Assembly (NCBI GenBank): GCA_028274465.1
Contig: CM051456.1
Span: forward strand, 100,221,050 to 100,285,049
Reading direction: 5' to 3'
DNA: 64,000 nucleotides
Origin: Plantago ovata
Taxonomy: Eukaryota > Streptophyta > Magnoliopsida > Lamiales > Plantaginaceae
Below the pieces are notes generated by a model. That model saw only the letters and a list, made by a program, of their open reading frames with translations, was not told where the DNA came from and did not search any database. Below, piece by piece: positions 9,295-18,661 of this stretch. Both the position numbers and the translations under genes were made by a program. Positions within the stretch are counted from its first letter, which is position 1. Each line of letters begins with the position of its first letter.

Positions 9295-10416
9295 CTATCT
9301 TTTACTTCTGAGGGTACTAGACTTCCCCTTCATGATTCTCCTTCCCGCGCTTTGATCCTGTGAATAAGAGTGAACATAAACGTTAAGACCACTGTAATCA
9401 ATAGTGTTAGAAGTATCGGGTGGATCAGGTGGATCAGATATGGCTTGCAACACATGTTGCCTGCCATCCACTTCGATAGTGCAAGTCCTTTGGTAGATGT
9501 CCATCACTGAGCGTATTTTAGTCAAGAATGTTCGTCCTAAGAGTATGACATCCCCCGTCCCTGGTGCTGATGCTGGCATAATTACAAAATCGGTGTGGAC
9601 AGAGGCTTCACCAATTTTGACTAATACATTCTTCACAACGCCTTCGGGTTTCACAAGGGATCCATCCGCGAGTTGCACAATAGCCTTATGCACAGTTAGT
9701 TCTCCAAGGTTACTCTTCTCGAAAACGTTCAAAGGAAGCACATTTGAGTAGGATCCAGTGTCTAGTGTGGCTCGGACATCTTCAAGCTCCCCAATCCCGA
9801 CCTTAATATCGAAACTTTGAGGGAGTGACTCGGGATCCTCTTGCTCCTCTTCACTGTTGTTAGTACCAAGGTCCTTTTCTTCTTCTTCGGCCTGTGGGGG
9901 CAGTTCCCTCTTGCAACTCTCGCACTTAGCAACCTTCTTGATGGTGATTTCAACAGGTAGATCACCCACTAAGTTAATGGACAATGACTTCTCAGTGTTG
10001 CTAGGCAGTTTGCCTTGCTCCCTACTTGCTCCTCGGTCGATCAACTCTTGCATCTTTTGATGGGCAAGCCTTGTGCTCTCTTCCAACTTATCGAGCCTTG
10101 CCCTAGTCTTCTCAGAATCTTCTTCATAACGTTTGACAAAACTTTGTGTGTGATCAACCATCTACTGTAAGTTCTCCATCAGTAGAGCCGACTTCGACTT
10201 CGGTGGCTCTTTCGGAGCGGGGTTTTCGCAGTGATCATTACCATAGTTCAGTCTACTACGGTCTTGGTTAGGTCCATAAGTTTGGTTAGCCGGTGCATAT
10301 CCTTGATTGTTACGGTATCCTCTTCTCCAAAATCCTCCTCGAGGATTCCTACCGTCTTGTCCGTAGCTAACTTCTTGAGTGCCAAACTCCGTAGCAAAAT
10401 CTTCTTCCTCGCCTCC
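9295..10416 (-). pseudogene. Gag C-terminal linker and aspartic protease of element A
   Basis: In frame with gag but separated from it by a TGA (10417-10419) and interrupted by a TAG just before 10161. The downstream 288-residue stretch holds a coiled-coil-like segment (residues ~10-45), a CESC motif (~80-83), an acidic run, and a retropepsin: LDTGSYSN with catalytic D134-T135-G136, a flap region and the ILLGRTFL motif (~203-210). Such proteases cleave the Gag polyprotein in the virus-like particle. No reverse transcriptase follows. In element B the second stop is absent (AAG instead of TAG), but B has its own TGA just before the DTG. Confidence 0.75.
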
Positions 10417-11400
10417 TCAAGCCCAGTTGCCATCATCGTATGCCGGCTCCGATCTACACATATGGGCCCCATGCCCATAGTTCTTGCATATTCGGCATAC
10501 CTCGTTCGAAACAGTTGTTCCGGTGGCGCTCTTGAGGACTTGCTTTAATTCGTTGGTAAAGCACTCGAATTGATCCCCATTCCCCCTGTACATAGGGGCT
10601 TCTTGAGTCGGTGGAGCTTCTGGTCCACGTCTCCTAACCATTGCTCTTGGGTCCTTGAACTGCGAACCCTTAGCAAGCCTTTCGAAAACCGCCCAGACGG
10701 CTTCTGCGGTTTCCTCCCAAATATTGCCTCGGCATTGGAAATCCACCACTTGTTGGTTCTCGAAGGTTAGTCCATTGTAGAAGTGTTGGACTAAGTCGGA
10801 AAGTTCAAAACCATGGTGAGGGCACTTGTTCGTGAGATCTTGGAACCTCTCGAATGCGGTGTAGATGGTCTCATCATAGTCCTGCTTAAATCCAGTGATT
10901 TGCGCCTTTAGCGCGGTAGTCAGAGTGTGTGGGAAGTATTTCTCCATGAAAGCTGAAAAAACCTTTTCCCAAGTGTCCAGCGAGCCGGCTGGTAGAGAAC
11001 TCAGCCATGACTTGGCTCTGTCGCCAAGTCCCATAGCAAAAACCTTCATCCTTAACTCATCCGTTGTTATGTCAGCTCCGGGTCGTGGGAGTTGGTTGAC
11101 GAAATCATTGATATCGTTCAAGTACCCCATCACATCTTCCCTTGATAAGCCATAGAACCTCGGAAGTTGTTGGAATGCGTGGTTCTTGATCTCCAGATCT
11201 CGGGTTGCAGGCGAAAGAACAATCGCCGGTCCCCTCATACGATCCTTGGTGGGTTGTACCCATGCCTTCAGTGGTCTAGCTTCTGCCATTCCGTCGATTT
11301 CCTTAAAAAGGAGTCGCCTTCTTTGGTGGTAGACTCTATCGATCTCAGCAATTGAATCAGCAAGCGGTATTCCTGCAGAACGTGTATGCGGCATACACAA
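10417..11400 (-). CDS. Gag of element A (capsid plus zinc knuckle)
   Basis: A 327-codon ORF. The middle (residues ~70-230) is a Retrotrans_gag-type capsid region: FMEKYFP, DETIYTAFERFQDL, CPHHGFELSDLVQHFYNGL. Near the end is a perfect CX2CX4HX4C zinc knuckle (residues 302-315), which binds the element's RNA. The ORF ends in a TGA 12 codons after the knuckle, and the same frame then continues open toward the protease. Element B has the TGA at the identical place. Gag lies about 160 bp from the primer site, as expected for the first ORF. Confidence 0.8.
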   Translation of the reverse strand: MCMPHTRSAGIPLADSIAEIDRVYHQRRRLLFKEIDGMAEARPLKAWVQPTKDRMRGPAIVLSPATRDLEIKNHAFQQLPRFYGLSREDVMGYLNDINDFVNQLPRPGADITTDELRMKVFAMGLGDRAKSWLSSLPAGSLDTWEKVFSAFMEKYFPHTLTTALKAQITGFKQDYDETIYTAFERFQDLTNKCPHHGFELSDLVQHFYNGLTFENQQVVDFQCRGNIWEETAEAVWAVFERLAKGSQFKDPRAMVRRRGPEAPPTQEAPMYRGNGDQFECFTNELKQVLKSATGTTVSNEVCRICKNYGHGAHMCRSEPAYDDGNWA

Positions 11401-11541
11401 TCTGTAACTGACTAGGAAAGGTGATTAGAAACAAACTAGGAAAGCAATATTAGAGAGAGATTAAAAAGGAAAACTAAAACTAATAGAATTAGGAATCTAA
11501 AGCTGTAAATAAAAAAAATTAAATAGAAAAAAGGAGTATAG

Positions 11542-11559
11542 TCCCCGGCAACGGCGCCA
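11542..11559 (-). promoter_or_regulatory. Primer binding site, tRNA-Asp type
   Basis: Sense TGGCGCCGTTGCCGGGGA, complementary to the 3' end of plant tRNA-Asp, three bases from the 5' LTR. This fixes the element's orientation as minus and is typical of Athila-like elements. Confidence 0.9.
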
Positions 11560-11562
11560 ATT

Positions 11563-12748
11563 TGATGAACGGAGATTTGTCAGGTCTCGATTCAGCAAAT
11601 AATATTTGTTATTTAGCCAAAGGCAATCCACAACTACAACGAAAACCGTAGTGTAGTAGTAGAATGACTCGAGTGTCGTTCTCTCAGGACTATAACTAGC
11701 TTTATCTATTTAACTAGAGAATATAAAACAGCAGATAAAAAGCAATAGGGGTTTTCAAACAGATAATGGAGATTGGTGATAGTATGGTCCTTCTTAACAT
11801 AATGGGTCGATAATCATGCATAAATTCCTCGGTCTTGCATAGAGATCTTTGAATCAATCCTGTGTCCTGTTGCAAGTATTAAGCACTACGAAGATAATTT
11901 GGTCTGACTAGTCAACAACGATTGTCCTAATGTGTTCCGTAATTATTCAACACTACGAAGATAATTGGTCTGATGGTCGACTAGTGTCCATGCGTGCATA
12001 ACAATCAATACAACATACAAGAATTTTGGACATACTACCAATAATGATAAGTTTAGCTACTCATAATAGGCATGCAATCAATAGCAATCATAGAAGAAAA
12101 CATATTGAAAGAAGAATAAAATAAGTAGATAAAAACTGTAAGATACAAAGTTACCGAAGGTTGTCAATCTCCGGATGATTGCGATCCTACGCGCTCCAAT
12201 TTGCTATGAAAAAGTATCCCCTAAGCTATGGAACTCCTAGGACAGGCCCCTGGAAGTTCCTACCTAAAACTATAGAGAGAGGTGAGAAAGTAGGCTTGGA
12301 AAGATATGATTTTCGGAGAAAAACTTGAGCTCTATATATAGGCCCCGAATTTCCTCTGGGGCGGTTCGCCCGGTGATGCGGCGGTTCGCCCCCCAATATT
12401 TCGTGGAATTTCCGCATTTTTCGACGCGGATTTGGATTTCTTCACCTTTTCGGACTCGGTTTTAGACTTCTAATGGCCTTCTAACCTCCAGATTCGACCC
12501 CTAGACTCCAAATCCTATCCGGAAACCTTCAGATACTCCAAATAGGCTTCTGGAACACCAATTCCTTGTAGACTTCAATATAATTGCCCCGAAATCTCCG
12601 AATTTCAACCAAAACCTGTAAAATAAATTCTAAAGGGAAACGTGACACTATTCTAATAAAATGTACTAAAAAATAGCTAAATTAACATAGAGGATAGCTA
12701 AATTAGGTGAAAAAGACTCGAATGAAAGTGTAAAATACACATTCATTA
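11563..12748 (-). repeat. 5' LTR of element A
   Basis: 1186 bp, same ends as the other LTR except that the plus-strand terminal CA has become TA at 12747-12748. It lost about 80-90 bp relative to its partner near 12028. Its TATA box is at 12332-12342 with GC palindromes at about 12357-12394. Confidence 0.9.
12332..12395 (-). promoter_or_regulatory. 5' LTR promoter of element A
   Basis: TATA box CTATATATAG on the minus strand, with two GGCGGTTCGCC palindromes directly upstream. This is the copy that would drive the genomic transcript. Confidence 0.6.
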
Positions 12749-12765
12749 GTCGTGGGATCGACCAC
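12749..12765 (-). mobile_element. Remainder of the copia LTR fragment
   Basis: Seventeen bases (second GTCGT copy, then GGGATCGACCAC) continue the copia LTR interrupted at 3981, before the CACTA terminus. The Copia3 LTR reads GTGGGATCGGCTCAC at the same place. Confidence 0.5.
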
Positions 12766-13080
12766 CACTACAAGAAAAATCTTGTTTAGCGACGGATGCC
12801 ATCCGTCGCTATAGCCCATTAGCGACGGATGGTCCGTCGTTAAACAGGACGTCGCGAAAAGTGGCGTCGCTAATAAAAAAAGAGACGGATGAATTCATCC
12901 GTCCTTCCTTATAGCGACGGATAAACTCATCCGTCGCTGAGTTCGTCGTTGACCAAACTGAAGACGGATAAATTTGTTCGTATCTATATTTAGCGACGGA
13001 TGACTTAGGCTGATACACGTGTTTGAAGCTGAATAGAGGGGATTTGGCGACGGATGAGTTTATCCGTCGCTAAATCTCCT
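12766..13080. mobile_element. CACTA transposon terminus and subterminal repeats
   Basis: Starts CACTACAAGAAAAAT, the canonical CACTA-superfamily end, followed by many direct and inverted copies of AGCGACGGATG/CATCCGTCGCT up to about 13075. The motif matches that at 121-420. The element continues inward as the transposase-like gene and is split by Copia1. Its other end is not visible, apparently lost in or beyond the Copia2 nest. Confidence 0.85.
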
Positions 13081-13355
13081 GGAATAATTTTTTTTTAAAT
13101 TTATTTATTTGTATTTTTGTAGTTGTACACCTCAAATGTATTTAGGACCAACAAATACATATTAATTTCGTAACTAAAAATTCTACACAAATGTTTACTA
13201 ATTAGTTAAGCATTCGAAAAATGTGAATGAAAGTACTAATTGTCCTAAAGAAAAGAAAGAAAAAAGATGTTCGAAAAACAAAAAAAAGATGTTCGAAATA
13301 AAAAAACGTTGCCCGAAATAAAAATAAAGAGTACTAATACAAGGATCTGGGATTG

Positions 13356-15008
13356 TCACATCATTAAGTCGGGGGGTGGCTCGTCACCGGGGCTGGCGTA
13401 CTTCTGCATGATCCAGGAGATCGTCTGCTTGAAGTTCGCCTTCATCTGCACCTGCTCCTCCCTCAACCGAACAGCTTCCTGGGCCTGCTGCTCGACAGTC
13501 ACCTTCAGCTGCTCATGCTCCTCGAGGAACTGGGGAGGCACATCGGCAGGTCCCCGTCGGCGCTTCGAGCTGGAGGACGAGTCACCCTAATTGACCGTCT
13601 CCGCTATGGTCTGCGACAGGTTGCCCATGCCGAAGACACGCCCCTTCTCATTGAGCTCGCATATCTCCATATAGATGGCGTTCTACTCCTCGACGGTGAG
13701 ATCAGGGCGGTTCTCAGTCCTGACCAGGTAATCCTCCTAATAATTCAAACAAACAATAATTAGTTATTGAAAAAGCACATAAAAAAATGTTTTGGAATGG
13801 AAAAAAAAACTTACTGCGACTTTTTTGCTACGATCATCACGGAAGGTCAGCTGCCCGTTCTCATCGAGCTCCCCGTGGCACTCACAGAAGTGCTCCCACA
13901 TCATCGGCTACCTCCCCTCCGATATCTTCATTGAATATAGAAAATTAATTAACGATTGAAAAAAGACTTTAAAAACAAAGAAACTATTAGAAAGTTACTC
14001 AATTCAATAATAACTTACCGCGTCAAGGTGTCGCGCCAACTGGGATTTCGAACCCAGTTTATGCTTCACCACGCCTGTCCCATCCTGTGGATCATGGCCC
14101 CGGTTCGAGATGTTCTGGTCCGACAGCTTATCGACGTTAGGGTCCTCATCCCAATAGTTGATCCACGCGGGCCACTCGTCCTCCCCAATCCATCCTGGCC
14201 TCTTCCGGATCTTCTTGATCTTAGCAATCTTCTTCCGGAAGGTCTCGGAGCCTTCATGTTCGAAGCAATACCACAGCTTCTACTTGAACTTGTTAGGGAG
14301 GAAGAACTTCTCCTACATTTCACACATTTTCCTCACTTTAGCAGAACATATAACACAAACAAATTACACATTGTCCTAGTACAACTAACAACACGGTGAC
14401 TAACATATCACCCAAACAAATTACACATTGCCCTAGTACAACTAACAACACGGTGACTAACATATCACCCAAACAAATTACACGTTGTCCAAGTACAACT
14501 AACAACACGGTGACTAACATATCACCCAAGTAAAGTGGATAACATACCACTCAAACAAATTAGAACATAACATAAAAATAAAGCTGAGAAGAAAGATCAC
14601 TAACCTCGAGAGCATTCCAAATCTACACCTTTCTATCCGGACGGATAGTATGCCACTGGGCTCCCAATGTCGGAAGATCCATGCTCTTCGTGGATTCCTT
14701 GCTGATGAGCTTAGCAGCCTCCCTCGACATCAGCCTGTTGCAATGACATACATACACAAATTAATCCAACTATTACAAAGTACTTTGAAAAAAAACATAC
14801 AATTCTAAGTAAATATGATTGACGTACTTACACATTCCCAGGCATGGGCCACGCTACAACCTTCCCATGCATCTTCGCCCCCTTGGTGTACTCCACCAGT
14901 TTGAAGCAATCATCCGACAAGTTCGTAAACACATCGGATGGGCCAGTAGACCCTGCACCGCTGCTCGACCACTGGCCAGGATCCGGGGTCTCGCTAACAT
15001 GTATGCGC
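13356..15008 (-). pseudogene. CACTA transposase-like gene (Transposase_24 type), 3' exons, with TAG stops
   Basis: Five exons can be drawn on the minus strand with GT-AG borders, all joining without frameshift: 15008-14832 (continuing an exon at 33302-33175), 14734-14605, 14312-14019, 13926-13815 and 13736-13356. The product shows features of the plant Ptta/En/Spm protein: a Trp-rich WINYW segment, a Cys-His FCECH motif, a GRVFGMGNL segment and a C-terminal Gln/Glu coiled coil. In-frame stops occur in four of the exons; all five are TAG. The exact role of this protein class (transposase partner or DNA-binding factor) is not settled. It is not functional as read. Confidence 0.7.
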
Positions 15009-17012
15009 TGTTAGTAATTGTAGGAAATTACCTCTAAGGTTAACGCAGCGGAATTCGAAAATTTTCCTACATGGATCGTTGATTGAATGATTATTTAACA
15101 TGCTCCATATAAATGACTTACCCGTCACCCAGCTTCCATTAATCATTGATCTAATCATGAATTTGTTCTTCAAGAACAATTGATGATCTTCTAAAGAATC
15201 TGACTGAACTCAGAACAATTCTAAGCTGCCTACGTACCCTCAGGATCAAGTCAAACGTAGTTCAATTATTCGTTGATATATTCTCCATGGATGCTAGGAA
15301 ATCCATATTCAAAATCTACATAAAGCAAAATAAGAAATCTCAAAGATCATAATAAATGAGAATTAATCAAAGAAGAAAAGAAAGGAGTTAGAACAAATAC
15401 AACCGTATAAAACCCTAGAGAAGAAGGAGAGCTCAAAGCCACAAGCAGCAACAACAACACAACACGTAAAAACCCTACTAATCAAAAGTCAGCCGCATGG
15501 ACTGAATATATGTGTATAAAACGCATAATTTATTTTACATGGGTCTGACCCAGTCAGCTGGTATGCTAGTTAATGAGCTGGAGGTCTTGGGTTCGAAACC
15601 CACTACTATCAATCCTTTTCTTTTGAGCTTTTAACACTTGAACCTCATTTTAAATTGGTTCAAATGCACATTCTAACTTTAATTAATTAAATCCAATTTA
15701 ATCTAATTATCCGTTTCTTCTTTTATTAATTAAATTTAATTTAGTTAATTTACTTTCTAAAAGTAAAAATTAATTAAATACATTGAATTCAATTCAACTT
15801 AATTAATTAATTCTATCAAATAGAACATTCTCAACAATATTAAATTAAATATTTATCAATCCAATTGATATTTTATTTAATATAGTAATTAAATCATAAA
15901 TCCAATTTTAATTTAATTAATGATTTCCATCAAATGAAATGTCATTGACAATAGTAAATAAATCTTATCAATCCAATTGACATTTAATTTACCCTAATAC
16001 TTAATCGGGAGAATTATCACCTAGTTGTATATGACCCATAGGCCCTCATATATTAGGCAATGATCAAATCAAGGTCTCGGTGAATGTTCCTAGACAATCG
16101 TCACTAGACAATACTAATATGTAAGGAACGTTTGTTGAGGAGATACAAACTGCCTGTGATGTAGAGTACTTTGATGATATGGTCCTTTCATTCTCGAATA
16201 CTCGAATGAGTCTAGAATATGGATTAGTGTCTATTCCAATAACTCATCCATTGTCTCTCAATCTTGTTAGTCGATCTAGATGATTATGTCCAAACACCAT
16301 TTTGACATATATCTTTGCAGTGGCCACTGACTAATGATCGCACTAAATATGAGATGTATAGTATTCTCTCCTTGAATCTATTCGGAGGAATGAATCCTGA
16401 TCTTGGTCCAATCACTCACACCATATGCTTCCTAATATACCCAACGCATGCCGTATCTACCCTACTTTAAGAGTGCAAGCGTTGCGCATGGTCAAAGTAT
16501 ATTATTCCACATATGATGTAGTATTGACCTCAAGTCTGAGGACTGTTACATCACCCTACAATCCGATACTCCCATAGACACTTAAATAGAATTTACCAAA
16601 TGGTTTCTCGGCTGGGTATGCCAACACACTCCAAAGTGTCCATGTGTCCATCATGAATAACCAAGCTATTCGCAGAAGTGAGAACTACTACATCCTCGAA
16701 GGATCTGATGCAACACATGCTAGTCTCTATCGCATCATTGATATCCCATATCTCAATGACCATCAACTAGTGGCTAAGTTTAGGACTTAAGTTCTGACAC
16801 GCAAGCTCCCACTAACTTGGTGATTATCTTTAGTCCTTGGGAACATCTTACAGAATAATTTAAACAACCAAATAATCTATTCGGTAAATGTAATGCCAAT
16901 TGTATTTATGTATGCTTAAATAAATGTAACATAAATAAATATCAATAAGCTGAATGCGGTAAAGTACATATCGTCCTGAATGTTGGTTGTCTCTAGGACA
17001 TATATACTTTCA
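15009..17012 (-). repeat. 3' LTR of Copia1
   Basis: 2004 bp, plus-strand TGTTAGTAATTG to CTTTCA, matching 31171-33174 with a low number of substitutions and no length difference. It contains a tRNA-like segment at 15541-15605. Confidence 0.9.
15541..15605 (+). other. tRNA-like segment in the Copia1 LTR
   Basis: The order GACCCAGTCAGCTGGTATGC (A-box-like) then GGGTTCGAAACCC (perfect B-box with pairing arms), about 35 bp apart, resembles the head of a tRNA or tRNA-derived SINE. I cannot fold a convincing anticodon arm, so it is not a functional tRNA. A second copy is in the other LTR (31703-31767). Confidence 0.4.
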
Positions 17013-17843
17013 ATCTCCCACTTGGCCTAGAGTCAATCACTCATGTGTGTCCAACATTTAGATTCCTGGAATGGCTAACTTGTCTCTCCAAAGACAAGGT
17101 TTTGTGAAAGAATCAGCGTAGTGTCCTCACGGAGAAATTACTTTATTTGTTTATGTTGCAATCTTGGCTTCCAAACCAATGATAGTGTCTCAATAGATCC
17201 ATGCTAGTATCATAAGATCTTGGTTCCTTTGCATGTGCAGTCGCATTAGTATAATCGCAATTTTACAATTCGATTACTAACACTTGGAACTACCCCTTGT
17301 TCTTCTAAGAACCTTCTAGCATAATCATACATGACATATGTTGTTGAATCTATACATCATTAGATCTAATCTAGTATGATATTATTACTAAGATGAATAC
17401 AAAATTATAATTGCAACAAGTACAATCATCACATTTATAATGAAGCTTACTACTCATATATCCGGTATATATCTAAGCTAAGCTCCCACTGTCCATGAAA
17501 TCCGTTGATAATTCTAAGTCACCTTGACTATTTGATGTATCACATTTGTACCTTTTAGGCGATGGTTGCACTATACAACATCGTGTATATGTACGGAGTT
17601 CATACTTCAATAAAACAATCTAATATTGACAGTATAACCATGTGATAATAATAATAATAGATTCTCCTAGAATTCTATTATTGTTTATCAACACATTATT
17701 TATTCAAAATAGTGAATATCATGAAGAATTTGAATTTTCTCTCGAACCTATCCAACAAGGTTTCAATATGAGAATATCCTACAAACTTTCATTCAAGCCC
17801 CTCCCAATGAAAGTCTTGAATGACCAATATTTTGACTGTTAAC
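17013..17843 (-). pseudogene. Decayed copia RNase H end and 3' non-coding region
   Basis: Sense translation between about 17270 and 17060 shows AKEPRSYD, then LRHYHW, and a little further ADSFTKPCLWRDKL. These correspond to the C-terminal copia RNase H motifs (usually AKEPRS...KH...LRRYH and ADPFTKPL). Stops and frameshifts separate them. The remainder up to 17843 is AT-rich without recognisable content. Confidence 0.6.
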
Positions 17844-18653
17844 CTATGTTTTGAAACCCGGCGGATCGACCCGGGTATACTGGGTATCGGAGGCATGGAC
17901 GGGACGATACAGGCAAATATCGGTAATGTCTCGGAAATTCATATATTTCGTTAAAAATTCGGATAAAACCAGGGTTTTACCGGGTTGGCCCGAAAAAATA
18001 GGGCCAAAGTGACCAGATCTGGGCAGATCTGATGTAAAGAATTACGTGAGAGGATTTAAGAGAGAGGGAGAGAGAAACCAGATGTACACGAAGCTGTAAA
18101 TAGATGGCCATCACCATTTTTTTTTTTGAAGAAAAACGGAGCTCATTCAATGTTCATAAGTTGAGAGAAGATTGATTCTGTAAGTCTCAAGAAGATGAAG
18201 CTAGACCAGGCCGTGTGTGGACTTGGATATGTGGACCATGGATTCATGGAAAGGATGAAGTCTTATTAATTAGTTGCCATGGAAGAGAGAGTATTTTGAA
18301 CACGAGAGCTCAAGGACATGGTCATGGAGTATTGAGAATGAGAATTGGCAGAGTGAGAATTAGTAGAGAGTGTTGACCTAATTTTCAGTATAGGAGTGAA
18401 TTAGTACTCCAATATTTGGGTATTTGCAATACAATCCAATACTTATCTTAAATTATGATAGATATGTATAGTTTTTATTAATGATAGCATATTAGCTTTA
18501 CAATTATATTAAAACTCATAATAATTATTTATATATAATTTTATATGTTTATTCCGTATCCGAGACAAACCTCCGAGCGACTCGGGTTGACCCGGGTTAA
18601 CCCTTCTCAGGAGGTCGTCCGAGATGACCTCCGAGACGAGATTCAAAACATAG
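17844..18653. mobile_element. Non-autonomous hAT-like element, 810 bp
   Basis: Starts CTATGTTTTGAAACCCG and ends CAAAACATAG, an imperfect inverted repeat of at least 12 bp. It is flanked by identical octamers CTGTTAAC at 17836-17843 and 18654-18661. Subterminal GACCCGGGT/ACCCGGGTT motifs occur near both ends. No transposase is encoded. Confidence 0.85.
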
Positions 18654-18661
18654 CTGTTAAC

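Larger units (their letters stand above)
3982..12748 (-). mobile_element. Element A: complete Athila-like Ty3/gypsy element lacking pol
   Basis: An 8.77-kb element with two near-identical LTRs and a perfect GTCGT duplication (3977-3981 and 12749-12753). In sense (minus) order it has a 5' LTR, a tRNA-Asp primer site, gag, a retropepsin, a GC-palindrome array, an intron, ORF2 with a plant-transposon domain, a purine-rich tract, twin hairpins, a polypurine tract GGTTTGGGGAGTT and a 3' LTR. No reverse transcriptase, RNase H or integrase is present, so it must rely on enzymes from another element. The tRNA-Asp primer site and the GGGAGGCAACCC motif after the protease are known features of the Athila group. 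It is inserted in an older copia LTR. Confidence 0.85.

Noticed and set aside
14338..14550. Minus-strand ORF with three repeats of about 23 residues
   Set aside because: Translation of a short tandem duplication (about 66-bp unit near 14370-14525) inside an intron of the CACTA gene.
15541..15605. Functional tRNA gene
   Set aside because: A and B boxes are visible but no acceptor or anticodon arms can be paired.
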